A stretch of DNA of 64,000 nt from NCBI RefSeq assembly GCF_000987955.1, contig NZ_LAZU01000037.1, forward strand, positions 186,001-250,000, read 5' to 3'. The notes under the pieces were generated by a model that saw nothing but the letters and a program-made list of their open reading frames with translations, ran no database searches and was not told where the DNA came from. Of the stretch, positions 1-8,202 are shown piece by piece (the stretch's first letter is position 1; the number at the start of each line of letters is the position of its first letter). Origin of the DNA: Paenibacillus sp. DMB20. Its GTDB lineage: Bacteria > Bacillota > Bacilli > Paenibacillales > Paenibacillaceae. The translations under genes and the position numbers were made by a program.

Positions 1-59
1 GGCAGAGAGATTCGGCTCCGCAGCTGCAGGAAAACCGTCGGAGTGGGACTTGTTTCCAT
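1..59 (-). CDS. spoVAA: SpoVAA, stage V sporulation protein AA, N-terminal fragment
   Basis: Only the first 19 codons are in the window; the rest lies beyond the left edge. The reading is M-E-T-S-P-T-P-T-V-F-L-Q-L-R-S-R-I, which resembles the start of SpoVAA, a subunit of the SpoVA channel that moves dipicolinic acid into the forespore. A good ribosome binding site (AGGAGGG, plus-strand 66-72) lies six bases before the ATG. The position directly downstream of sigF is where spoVAA lies in Bacillus subtilis, and this synteny is the main support because so little protein is visible. Confidence 0.75.
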   Translation of the reverse strand, partial: METSPTPTVFLQLRSRISL

Positions 60-150
60 CCGAAACCCTCCTTTACTGCTAAATTACCGTTAGTATGGGA
101 GAATAAAGCTTGTTCTACTCGGAACTTCCCTGCCATATGCAGGCAGAACG

Positions 151-183
151 AACAAGCGCCGTCCACATGGAACGGCGCTTGTT
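151..183 (-). terminator. Hairpin terminator after sigF
   Basis: A 12-bp perfect stem (AACAAGCGCCGT with ACGGCGCTTGTT) and a 9-base loop lie just past the sigF stop codon. The T-run on the minus strand is interrupted, so termination may be partial and allow some read-through into spoVAA. Confidence 0.65.
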
Positions 184-205
184 TTCAATCCGGGACCCGT
201 TCACG

Positions 206-961
206 CTATTGGGCGATCTGGTCGCGGATGTTCTGCAATATTTTTTTCTCCAGCCTGGAGACTTGGACCTGTGAGATGCCAAGCCTTGTCGCCACTTCGG
301 ACTGGGTTTGATCCCGGAAATACCTTAAATAAACGATTAGCCTTTCCCTCTCCGACAAGCCTCCGATCGCTTCGTTCAAGGCCAGCTTCTCGAACCAACG
401 CTCCTGCGATTCATCCGCAATCTGGTCCATCAGCGTAATCGGATCGCCGTCGTTCTCAAACACCGTTTCATGTATGGATGTCGGAGGCTTGTTCGCCTCC
501 TGGGCGAAGACCACTTCCTCCGGCGTCACTCCAAGCTCCTCGGCCACTTCCTTTATGGTAGGCAGCCGGTCGAGCCGCTTGGATAGCTCATCCCTTTTCT
601 TCCGGACTTTATTGGCCATTTCCTTCAGGGATCGGCTCACTTTCAATGTTCCGTCATCGCGCAAAAAACGTTGAATTTCACCGATAATCATCGGTACGGC
701 ATACGTCGAGAACTTTACGTCATAGCTGAGGTCGAATTTGTCCACGGATTTCAAAAGACCGATACAGCCGATCTGAAATAAATCCTCCGGCTCGTACCCC
801 CGGTTCATGAACCGCTGCACCACCGACCAGACAAGACGAATATTACAGTTTACGAGCGTATCCCGGGCAACTGCGTCTCCGCTTTGGCTAAGCGCAATCA
901 GGCGTTTAACCTCCGCGTCGTCCAAATAAGTCTGCGAAGCTTTCTTCACATCGGCATCCAT
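206..961 (-). CDS. sigF: RNA polymerase sporulation sigma factor SigF
   Basis: Sigma-F is the first forespore-specific sigma factor. The 251-residue protein has the sigma-70 family order: region 2 with the core-binding and -10 recognition segment (EDLFQIGCIGLLKSVDKF, then FSTYAVPMIIGEIQRF), region 3 (SRSLKEMANKV onward) and a C-terminal region 4 helix-turn-helix (TQSEVATRLGISQVQVSRLEKK). The motif NRGYEPEDLFQIG is close to Bacillus SigF. It is the last gene of the spoIIAA-spoIIAB-sigF operon, 11 bases after spoIIAB. It would be held inactive by SpoIIAB until asymmetric division. Confidence 0.98.
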   Translation of the reverse strand: MDADVKKASQTYLDDAEVKRLIALSQSGDAVARDTLVNCNIRLVWSVVQRFMNRGYEPEDLFQIGCIGLLKSVDKFDLSYDVKFSTYAVPMIIGEIQRFLRDDGTLKVSRSLKEMANKVRKKRDELSKRLDRLPTIKEVAEELGVTPEEVVFAQEANKPPTSIHETVFENDGDPITLMDQIADESQERWFEKLALNEAIGGLSERERLIVYLRYFRDQTQSEVATRLGISQVQVSRLEKKILQNIRDQIAQ

Positions 962-972
962 TTGTCCAACCC

Positions 973-1431
973 CTAATTATATAAAGCTTTCTTGGATTCG
1001 ATCCTTTTTTTCATTCTGATCGATGTGCCGGTTCCCGGCTCGCTGATGACATCAAACTCGTCCATAAAGTTCTCCATGATCGTAAAACCCATTCCGGAAC
1101 GCTCAAGCTCCGGCTTGGAGGTGTAAAGCGGCTGTTTGGCCATCTCAAGATCTTCAATACCATGTCCTTTATCCTCAATAACAAGCGTGATCACATCGCC
1201 GTCGATGGCAGCCTCGATTTTAACGACCCCGGATGGATCGCTGTCGTAGCCGTGAATGATGCAGTTCGTCACGGCCTCGGAGACAACCGTCTTCAAATCG
1301 CTCAGCTCGTCCATCGTCGGATCAAGCTGGGATATAAACGCAGCGACGGCCACCCGGGCAAAGGATTCGTTTTCCGATTTTGCGGCAAACTCCAGAGTCA
1401 TGAAATTGTGCTGCGTTTTTCCTTCACTCAT
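973..1431 (-). CDS. spoIIAB: Anti-sigma F factor SpoIIAB (serine kinase)
   Basis: This 152-residue GHKL-fold protein binds and inhibits sigma-F and phosphorylates SpoIIAA. The ATP-binding N box is visible (VVSEAVTNCIIHGYD), followed by the G1 box (IEDKGHGI) and G2 box (LERSGMGFTIMENFMD). The first ATG overlaps the spoIIAA stop by four bases (ATGA), typical of translational coupling. A second methionine at residue 11 (MTLEF) is where the Bacillus protein roughly begins, so the true N-terminus could be about ten residues shorter. Confidence 0.97.
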   Translation of the reverse strand: MSEGKTQHNFMTLEFAAKSENESFARVAVAAFISQLDPTMDELSDLKTVVSEAVTNCIIHGYDSDPSGVVKIEAAIDGDVITLVIEDKGHGIEDLEMAKQPLYTSKPELERSGMGFTIMENFMDEFDVISEPGTGTSIRMKKRIESKKALYN

Positions 1432-1781
1432 GACACAACCTCCAAACCCGAGAGTGCGGTCCCCTCGTTCTCGTAAATGGGCATGATTTTAAACAACCCC
1501 GACATCTCCAGCAGCCGGTATACCGGCGGGTTCACATCGCATACGGCCATTTTTCCGCCTTTTTGCTTAATGATTTTATACCGTCCCAGAAGGACTCCAA
1601 GTCCGGAGCTGTCCATAAACTCCAAATCCTTGAGGCTTAAAACCAGATGCTCCGTCTGACGCCGCTGGATTGCCTCATCCAACTGCATCCGGACATGATC
1701 GGCGGTATGATGATCCAATTCCCCTGACAGTCTGACGATCAGCACATGCCGATGGTGCTCCATTTCAACATGCAGATTCAT
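1428..1781 (-). CDS. spoIIAA: Anti-anti-sigma factor SpoIIAA
   Basis: A 117-residue STAS-domain protein that releases sigma-F by binding SpoIIAB. The phosphorylated serine is Ser58 in the motif EFMDSSGLGVLLGRYK; SpoIIE (not in this window) would dephosphorylate it. It is the first gene of the three-gene spoIIA operon, with a ribosome binding site GGGAGGAG upstream of the ATG. Unlike the dacF-spoIIA co-transcription option, a sigma-H-like promoter sits immediately before this gene, so early sporulation expression is expected. Confidence 0.97.
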   Translation of the reverse strand: MNLHVEMEHHRHVLIVRLSGELDHHTADHVRMQLDEAIQRRQTEHLVLSLKDLEFMDSSGLGVLLGRYKIIKQKGGKMAVCDVNPPVYRLLEMSGLFKIMPIYENEGTALSGLEVVS

Positions 1782-1814
1782 GTTTGCTCACTCTCCTCCC
1801 TGACATGAACAAGG

Positions 1815-1843
1815 ATTTCTACGCGGGAATTTAACTTTCCTGC
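1815..1843 (-). promoter_or_regulatory. Putative sigma-H promoter of the spoIIA operon
   Basis: Read on the minus strand, GCAGGAAAG (plus 1835-1843) fits the sigma-H -35 pattern RnAGGAWWW, and GTAGAAAT (plus 1815-1822) resembles the -10 pattern RnnGAAT with a 12-base spacer. The location between dacF and spoIIAA matches the known sigma-H promoter of spoIIA in B. subtilis. The assignment is by pattern only. Confidence 0.6.
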
Positions 1844-1872
1844 CCCCCGACAAAACTAGAAGAAAACCCCTA

Positions 1873-3050
1873 TCAATCTACATGAAACAACCTTCCTGTC
1901 GTCCGCTTGAAAAGCTTCCACCAGCCGGCCTTCTTGATCTCCGCAGGCGCTTTCAGCTCAAACTCCTTCACCAGCAGATTGCCCTGATAGACCGATAACT
2001 TCCCGACTACCTGTCCCGCTTTGACAGGCGCCTTGATATTTGGGGGAAGCGTAACCTCATGGCGCAGCTCGGAGGTTTTCCCGCCTTTTTTCACGAGCAC
2101 GCGATAATCCTGATCCGCTTGCAGTTGAAGCTCGGGTACCTCTCCTTTTGAGATTTTCACGCTGCCGAGCGTTTCTCCCTTTTTATAAATCGAGTGCATG
2201 CTGTATTGGGAGAACGCGTAATCGAACATTCGGGAAACCTCATTATTGCGGCTCTTCGTGTCAGGTGCCCCAAGGACGACGGCTACGGCACGCAGCCCGT
2301 CCCGTTTGGCGGTCGCCGACAAACAAAACTTGGCTTCCGAGGTGTAGCCTGTCTTTAATCCGTCGGCTCCGGTGTAAAAACGCACCAGCTTGTTCGTATT
2401 CACAAGCCAGAAGGGCTTCGGGGTATCCTTACGTAAATAATCCTGATAAGCACCGGTGTACTTCGTGATCTGCTCGTACTTTAGCAGCTCGCGGCTCATC
2501 ACCGCGATGTCATGCGCGGAGCTGTAATGATTCTCGACCGGAAGGCCGTTGCTGTTGGAAAAATGGGTGTCCTTCATGCCTAGCTCAGCCGCTTTTTCAT
2601 TCATCATTTTGACAAATTCTTCTTCCGAACCGGCAATCTTTTCGGCAATGGCGACGGATGCGTCGTTCCCGGATGCATGGCAATGCCTTTCAGCATCTCG
2701 TCAACGGTCATCTCTTCGCCCGCCTCCAGGAAAATTTGCGAGCCGCCCATGGAAGCGGCATTTTCGCTGGTTCTGACTTTGTCGGTCCATTTAAGCCTTC
2801 CGTCTTCAATGGCCTCCATGGTAAGCAGCATGGTCATGATTTTGGTAATGCTGGCCGGAGGCAGCTTATCATGGCTGTTTTTCTCATAAATGATGGTTCC
2901 GGTGTCCGCATCCAGCAAAATGGCGGATCTTGCACTTGGTGCAAGTTCGCTGTCTGTCGCCCCGCCCGCTTTTTTCTCGTCGGCATAACCTGCCGCCGGA
3001 ACCAGCATCATACAGAGTGACAGCATACCGGCTATAAACGCTTTTTTCAA
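1873..3050 (-). CDS. dacF: DacF D-alanyl-D-alanine carboxypeptidase, frameshifted in this sequence
   Basis: A penicillin-binding protein 5-type carboxypeptidase, produced in the forespore in Bacillus, which trims stem peptides and sets spore cortex cross-linking. A signal peptide ends near AAGYADEKK; the SxxK catalytic motif (PPASITK) and the KTG motif (DGLKTGYT) are present. The SxN motif (ASGND) is encoded, but in another frame: near 2675 one base is missing (GCCATGCATCC where GCCATGGCATCC restores G-I-A-M-A-S-G-N-D). The preferred start is TTG at 3050, with AGGAGGGG six bases before it. It sits upstream of spoIIA as in B. subtilis. The frameshift is probably a sequence error. Confidence 0.9.
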
Positions 3051-3348
3051 ATCCGTCCCCTCCTGACATTCGTAATGGCCTCCCCCGTTCGATAACGGGT
3101 CTGTTTCCATTGTCGTCAGGATGGAACTAAATTATTCCAAATTTACTCTGAAAAAGTTATGATACCCGGGCTTTAGGCTAACGGAAGCCCAAAAGGCAGG
3201 AATAACGGATCGTAAGTCCGTGAAGTCTGTAGATGCCGGATGGCCGCACCTTGTCCATAAGTTGCGAAGATAGGCTGGCATGAACCAAAAAAAGAGCCGC
3301 TCCTGGCAGAAAAAATCCACCTTGGAGACAGCCCTTTGATTAAACATA
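3051..3348. other. Intergenic stretch between pupG and dacF
   Basis: About 300 bases with no gene I can support. A forespore promoter for dacF is expected here from the Bacillus arrangement, but I could not find a convincing sigma-F or sigma-G pair of boxes. Confidence 0.5.
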
Positions 3349-4173
3349 TTACATTTTCGGAATGACCGCCGTTACGAGATCAAGAAATTTCTCCCTTACC
3401 TTCTCGGCGGTTTCCATGACCTCGTCATGGGACAAAGGTTGATCCAGTATGCCTGCAGCCATGTTGGTGATGCAAGAAATGCCGAGTACCTCCAGCCCCG
3501 CATGGCGTGCCACGATAACCTCCGATACGGTTGACATCCCCACGGCATCGGCTCCGAGCGTACGTAGCATAACGATTTCCGCAGGCGTCTCATAGGTCGG
3601 ACCGAGCAGGCCTGCATATACGCCCTGCTGCAGAGCGACGCCTTGGCCTTCGGCCGTCTCCAATGCCAACTTGCGCAGCCGGCGGCTGTAGGCCTCGGAC
3701 ATGTCCGGGAAACGGACGCCAAGCAGCGGATCATTCGGTCCGATCAGCGGATTTCGTCCCGTCATGTTGAGATGGTCCGTGATGAGCATGAGATCGCCCG
3801 GCTCGTAAGAAGTGTTGACGCCCCCCGCGGCGTTCGTGACCAACAGGCTTTTTACGCCGAGCTGTTTCATGACGCGTACCGGAAATGCGGTCAGCTCCGG
3901 ACCGTAGCCTTCATACATATGAAACCGGCCTTTCATCAGAACAACCGGCCGTCCTTGAATGGTGCCCAGGAGCAGTTCCCCTTCATGGCCTTCCACGGTG
4001 GATACCGGAAAATGAGGAATGTCGGTATACGGAATCGATACCGCATCCTCGATCAAATCCGCCAATACACCCAGTCCGGAACCCAAGATCAGTCCCACTT
4101 CGGGCTGTACTCCGCCTTTCCCGCGTATGAATGCTGCGGCTTCTTCAATAATTCCTTGGTTTAATGTCGTCAT
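3349..4173 (-). CDS. pupG: Purine-nucleoside phosphorylase
   Basis: A 274-residue trimeric-type (PNP family 2) phosphorylase that splits guanosine and inosine, and their deoxy forms, into base and (deoxy)ribose-1-phosphate. Visible family motifs are the phosphate-binding GSGLG, the HFP and RFHMYEGY segments, NAAGG, GPTYETPAE, GMSTVSEVIVARH and the base-contacting ITNMAAG. It follows drm by about 30 bases, so the sugar phosphate made here is the substrate of the neighbouring mutase. Order xerD-drm-pupG-dacF is the same as in B. subtilis. Confidence 0.97.
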   Translation of the reverse strand: MTTLNQGIIEEAAAFIRGKGGVQPEVGLILGSGLGVLADLIEDAVSIPYTDIPHFPVSTVEGHEGELLLGTIQGRPVVLMKGRFHMYEGYGPELTAFPVRVMKQLGVKSLLVTNAAGGVNTSYEPGDLMLITDHLNMTGRNPLIGPNDPLLGVRFPDMSEAYSRRLRKLALETAEGQGVALQQGVYAGLLGPTYETPAEIVMLRTLGADAVGMSTVSEVIVARHAGLEVLGISCITNMAAGILDQPLSHDEVMETAEKVREKFLDLVTAVIPKM

Positions 4174-4202
4174 CCCTGCACCTCTCCCATATCGAGTTAT
4201 CT

Positions 4203-5395
4203 TTATTTTAACTGTGACAGAAAGCTTTTTCCATGCTCTTGCGGCTTGGCCCCGAAATTGCCCGCAATGGTTGCACCCACATCGGAAAAAGTTTCGCGCA
4301 ATCCAAGGCTGCCGGGCGATTTCAATCCCGGACCGTAAACCAACAGCGGCACGTACTCGCGTGTATGGTCCGTACCCGGATGAACCGGATCATTGCCGTG
4401 GTCCGCTGATATGATCAGCAGATCATCCTCCCGGAGCCGTCCCATGATATCCGGGAGCGCGCGGTCGAAGGCCTCAAGCGCCTGCCCATAGCCTTGGGGA
4501 TCTCGGCGGTGTCCGTACAACGAGTCGAAGTCAACCAGGTTCGTGAACAGAAGCCCGGTAAAATCTTGGCCAAGCATGTCCATCGTCACTTGGGTGCCGT
4601 GCTCGTTGCTCTTTGTCGGGTAGGAGCGGGTTACGCCTTCACCCGTGAAAATATCGTTGATCTTTCCGACGGCGATCACGTCCAAGCCTGATGCTCCAGT
4701 GCGTTCATGACGGTCGGTTCCGGCGGTTTCACCGCGTAATCATGACGGTTGGACGTACGGACGAAACGTCCGGGCTGACCCACATACGGACGGGCGATGA
4801 CCCTGCCGACCGAAAATTCGGGCTGCAACGTAAGCCGTCGAGCGATTTCGCACCCCTTATAGAGCTCGTCCAGCGGGATAACTTCCTCGTGCGCGGCAAT
4901 TTGGAATACGCTGTCGGCCGAGGTATATACGATCCAGGCGCCCGTTTTCATCTGTTCCTCGCCGAACTCCTCGATAATGTCCGTACCGGAGGCCGGTTTG
5001 TTTCCGATCACTCTCCGCCCCGTGGCTTGTTCGAACTGTGCGATCAACGCCGAGGGGAATCCTTGGGCATACGTGTTGAACGGCGTTTCCACTTTGAGCC
5101 CCATTAGCTCCCAGTGACCCGTCATCGTGTCCTTCCCGGCGGATACCTCCCGCATTTTCCCGTAATAAGCCAGGGGTGAATCCACCGGTTCCAGATGCGG
5201 CAAGGGCGCAATGTTCCCAAGCCCGAGCTTTTGCAGATTCGGCAGTTTCAGATCCGGGTTGCTCTCCAAAATATGGCCGAGCGTATGAGCTCCCGTATCT
5301 CCGAATTTCACCGCATCGGGTGCTTCTCCGATCCCTACGCTGTCAAGCACGATAAAGCAAATCCGACGAAAACGATATTTGCTGCTGTCTGTCAT
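4203..5395 (-). CDS. drm: Phosphopentomutase, frameshifted in this sequence
   Basis: Interconverts (deoxy)ribose-1-phosphate and -5-phosphate, linking nucleoside salvage to pentose metabolism. It is an alkaline-phosphatase-superfamily metalloenzyme: the N-terminal FIVLDSVGIGEAPDA and the C-terminal metal site SADHGNDPVHPGTDHTRE are both present. The two halves are in different frames. Near 4687 the coding strand reads CAGGCTTGGACG, and adding one G (CAGGGC) restores A-L-E-H-Q-G-L-D-V-I-A. Complete motifs on both sides of a single lost G point to a sequence error rather than a true pseudogene. Confidence 0.92.
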
Positions 5396-5493
5396 CCTCG
5401 ATCACTCCTCAAGTATGGGTAGGCTGAGATGGAAAGTGCCGTAAACTCGTCGAATCCTTTTTTACTGCATATATTAATTTCGGTAAAAGGATA

Positions 5494-6387
5494 TCAGCTT
5501 CCTGCACGCGGATGAAAGCTTTCGTATACTTCCTTCATGTTTCTTTTGGCCGGCTGATAAATCTGGGTGGTTGAGATGTCGGAATGCCCCAGCAACTCCT
5601 GTACGGAACGGATATCCGCACCGTTGTCAAGCAGATGGATGGCAAAAGAATGCCGCAGCGTATGGGGGGTGATTTCCTCCTCGATGCCGGCTTCCCTCCC
5701 ATACTTTTTAATGATTTTCCAAAAGCCCTGACGGGTCAGCCTGGATCCCTGCGTGTTTAGAAACAGCCCTGTCTCCCCGGAGTTTTCCTTAAGGAGCTTG
5801 CTTCGCATGTCTCTTAAGTAGAGAGCTACGCTTCGGGCGGCAATGGGGCTGATCGGAAGAATCCTCTCTTTCCCCGAGTTGCCGGTGCACCGCACATACC
5901 GCATTTCCGTGTTTACGTCTTCCACGGCAAGGGTAACAAGCTCCGACACGCGGATTCCCGCCGCGTACAAAAGCTCCAGCATGGCCTTGTCCCTGGCCCC
6001 CTGGGGAGCGGCCACGTCCGGGGCCTCCAGAAGCCTGTCAACCTGTTCGACCGACAGGGCTTTGGGGCTTTTGCGTTCAGGTTTTGGCGATTCGAGCATT
6101 AAAGAAGGATCCTGCGCTATAACGGAATGGCGGACCAGGTATTGAAAAAAAGAGCGGAGCGATACCGTGCAGCGCATCATCGTGGACGGCGCCCTGCCCA
6201 ATTGCTTTAAACGTCCCATGTACAAACCAAGCAGTGTCCGGTTCACTTCCGTCGGTTCATGCACGCCCCGCTCATTCGCAAAGGCGATAAAGCCTGCAAT
6301 GTCGTTGCGGTATGATTCTATGGTGCTGTGCGACAGCCCTTTTTCCTCCGCCAGGAAGGAGATATAGGTGTCCAAATACTGCTTCAT
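5494..6387 (-). CDS. xerD: Site-specific tyrosine recombinase XerD
   Basis: Resolves chromosome dimers at dif with XerC (RipX in B. subtilis). Starting at the ATG at 6387 (AAGGAG nine bases upstream) gives 297 residues: an N-terminal SAM-like core-binding domain and a C-terminal catalytic domain with Arg146, Lys173, His242, Arg245, His268 and the nucleophile Tyr277 (TTQIY). A longer frame extends upstream but lacks a better start. After the catalytic tyrosine the usual THV segment is replaced by QPAKRNMKEVYESFHPRA, still close to the family. It lies between yqzK and drm. Confidence 0.97.
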   Translation of the reverse strand: MKQYLDTYISFLAEEKGLSHSTIESYRNDIAGFIAFANERGVHEPTEVNRTLLGLYMGRLKQLGRAPSTMMRCTVSLRSFFQYLVRHSVIAQDPSLMLESPKPERKSPKALSVEQVDRLLEAPDVAAPQGARDKAMLELLYAAGIRVSELVTLAVEDVNTEMRYVRCTGNSGKERILPISPIAARSVALYLRDMRSKLLKENSGETGLFLNTQGSRLTRQGFWKIIKKYGREAGIEEEITPHTLRHSFAIHLLDNGADIRSVQELLGHSDISTTQIYQPAKRNMKEVYESFHPRAGS

Positions 6388-6431
6388 GATTATTCTGCTC
6401 CTTATCACTGCTATCATACGGGTCAGACCCG

Positions 6432-6665
6432 TTATTCTCCATACCAATAATAGAGACGAAGTCTGTCACGCGGCGACACGCGCTTATCCGGCGAACCTTC
6501 CGGCTGAAAAGCCTTGACGGCATGTCCGGCCGGTACGCGGTACGGGTCGGGCGGCGCCACCCAGCGGCTTGCCAGGCCCAGCACGTAGTAAAAAAATAAC
6601 GTAAGCGCGGCAAATAAAAAAACAAACCGCAGAAAGGAACCGATTTTGCGAACGGAAATGATCAT
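6432..6665 (-). CDS. yqzK: YqzK-like DUF4227 membrane protein
   Basis: A 77-residue protein with one predicted membrane helix (FVFLFAALTLFFYYVLGLA) followed by a short proline-rich, charged tail ending in DRLRLYYWYGE. The size, single helix and place between fur and xerD match B. subtilis yqzK (DUF4227), whose function is not known. It starts close to the base of the fur terminator, so it probably begins the yqzK-xerD transcript. Nothing in the sequence suggests an enzymatic role. Confidence 0.8.
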   Translation of the reverse strand: MIISVRKIGSFLRFVFLFAALTLFFYYVLGLASRWVAPPDPYRVPAGHAVKAFQPEGSPDKRVSPRDRLRLYYWYGE

Positions 6666-6832
6666 GATTCACAGCCCGCCTTTCATCCGATAGACTCCTG
6701 TCAAACAAGCCTATGAGCTTTTAGGACGAATTATGACGGGAAGGGCGTCTCGATCATTTTTCCCTTATACAACTTTATCCGGCTATGAATCCCTTACGAA
6801 TCAGTAAACGCAATTATACTTTCTTATATCTT

Positions 6833-6875
6833 CAAAAAAAGCCCTCCCGGAAACGTCCATCTCCGTAAGAGGGCT
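6833..6875 (-). terminator. Terminator after fur
   Basis: Stem AGCCCTC/GAGGGCT with a T7 tract on the minus strand, about 50 bases past the fur stop codon. It separates fur from yqzK-xerD. Confidence 0.85.
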
Positions 6876-6923
6876 CACTGTATGACGATTAAGGCTTCGT
6901 CACTGCAGTAAACTGCTATCGAA

Positions 6924-7388
6924 TTAAGAATCGCTGCTGTCATGTTTGCCCTTTTCCTTACACCGGTAACAGATGCCGTGGAAATCAAGGCGGTGATCAT
7001 GAACGGTAAAATTAAATTCCTTTTCTAGCCGCTCTTCCAAAGGTCCCAGCCAATCCTCGCGTATTTCATCCATGCTTCCGCATTGGATACAAATCAGATG
7101 GTGATGATGGTGTTTGGACGTATCCGTCCGCAGGTCATATCGGGCCACACCATCGCCAAAGTTGATTTTTTCCACCACATGCAGCTCGCTTAAAAGCTCG
7201 AGGGTTCGGTATACGGTTGCCAGACCGATCTCGGGAGCTTTTTCTTTGACAAGCATGAACACGTCCTCTGCGCTGAGGTGGTCTTCCTCATTCTCCAACA
7301 ATACGCTGACCGTGGCTTCCCTTTGGGGCGTTAATTTGTAGCCTTGGGATTGTAACTGCTGCTTAATTTTGTCGATCCGTGCTTCCAT
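6924..7388 (-). CDS. fur: Ferric uptake regulator Fur
   Basis: A 154-residue iron-responsive repressor. The winged-helix DNA-binding domain occupies roughly residues 1-85 (LTPQREATVSVL, then GLATVYRTLELL). The dimerisation domain has the regulatory metal site HHHHHLICIQCG, the paired CYRC and conserved His residues (FTVHDHRLDFHG). Of the two Fur-family genes in this window, this one is assigned to iron by synteny with spoIIM and yqzK, as in B. subtilis. It is flanked by its own promoter and terminator, so it is monocistronic. Confidence 0.93.
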   Translation of the reverse strand: MEARIDKIKQQLQSQGYKLTPQREATVSVLLENEEDHLSAEDVFMLVKEKAPEIGLATVYRTLELLSELHVVEKINFGDGVARYDLRTDTSKHHHHHLICIQCGSMDEIREDWLGPLEERLEKEFNFTVHDHRLDFHGICYRCKEKGKHDSSDS

Positions 7389-7437
7389 CGTTTCCCTCCC
7401 CCTTGGAAATCACTGCACGTAATTGTTCGCTTCCTTC

Positions 7438-7467
7438 ATTATAGGGGGATTTTGCAAACAAAGTCAA
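7438..7467 (-). promoter_or_regulatory. Sigma-A promoter of fur
   Basis: On the minus strand TTGACT (plus 7462-7467) and TATAAT (plus 7438-7443) are separated by 18 bases, about 50 bases upstream of the fur ATG. This is a near-consensus housekeeping promoter. Confidence 0.75.
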
Positions 7468-7485
7468 ACGGTTTTGATACACCTC

Positions 7486-8121
7486 TTAACTGCTTGCAGG
7501 GAGAAGCATCGGTGCTACCCACCGCATCATTCCTGGCGTCACCCAGGCTTCAAAAGACGAAATGCCCAGAAGCAGGAGGGCCATGACGAAGGTCATGACG
7601 GCGTACGACGTAAACGGCTTGGCTACCCCTCCGCTCCGCTGCATGAGAAGACGATTTTTGATGATATATAGTGAAAAGGTGATTGCCGCCACGCTGCACA
7701 TCAGAAGCACCGGGATGACCAGCAAATTTTGCGGGGCAACCGACACAAGCGCAAACAGCAGCCCTTTCCAGGAATACTGGCCGACAAGGTATCCAACCGT
7801 AAAGCCGATCAGAACTCCCTTTAAAAAATCAAGGATAAGGATGCCGGGCAGGCCGATGACCGACAGACCCAGTATCCAGATCAAGCCAACCCATTTCAAA
7901 TGAAGAGCTGCGATGCTCCCGAAGGATGCGCCGCTTTCGTTTTCGGCGTCTTCATGCAGCGTCAGAAAAAAATGGTCCAAATATCCGGCAAGATCCTGCT
8001 GCTGCTCAAGAGACAGCGCATTGACCATCAACGCCCCGAACAATACGCCAACTAAAAACAAAACGGCAACAAACACATAGAGAGGCATCTGATCCTTCAA
8101 ACTCTGGCGGAATGATTGCAT
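7486..8121 (-). CDS. spoIIM: Stage II sporulation protein M
   Basis: A 211-residue polytopic membrane protein with about five hydrophobic helices. With SpoIID and SpoIIP (not in the window) SpoIIM forms the machine that thins septal peptidoglycan and drives engulfment of the forespore. SpoIIM-family features visible are the N-terminal helix (LYVFVAVLFLVGVLFGAL), the LDFLKGVLIGFTVGYLVGQ stretch and the VAPQNLLVIP motif. It lies directly upstream of fur, as in B. subtilis. Expression in the mother cell is expected from the family, but I did not identify a sigma-E promoter. Confidence 0.95.
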   Translation of the reverse strand: MQSFRQSLKDQMPLYVFVAVLFLVGVLFGALMVNALSLEQQQDLAGYLDHFFLTLHEDAENESGASFGSIAALHLKWVGLIWILGLSVIGLPGILILDFLKGVLIGFTVGYLVGQYSWKGLLFALVSVAPQNLLVIPVLLMCSVAAITFSLYIIKNRLLMQRSGGVAKPFTSYAVMTFVMALLLLGISSFEAWVTPGMMRWVAPMLLPASS

Positions 8122-8202
8122 GGAATAGAGTCTCCTTTCCTGTCCCTATCCTACTCTATGTGCGTGTGCCGCCTTCTATGACTTCCTTCGGATTGATAGA
8201 TT

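Noticed and set aside
2604..2690. Programmed frameshifting in dacF and the other broken genes
   Set aside because: No slippery heptamer or following pseudoknot was seen and seven different genes share the same base-loss context, so read error is simpler.
3051..3160. A possible forespore promoter before dacF (GTATC and GGAATAAT)
   Set aside because: Spacing between the boxes is about 22 bases, too long for sigma-F or sigma-G.
3132..3347. A 71-residue reading frame in the pupG-dacF gap
   Set aside because: No ribosome binding site, composition is unlike neighbours and no recognisable motif. I treat it as non-coding.
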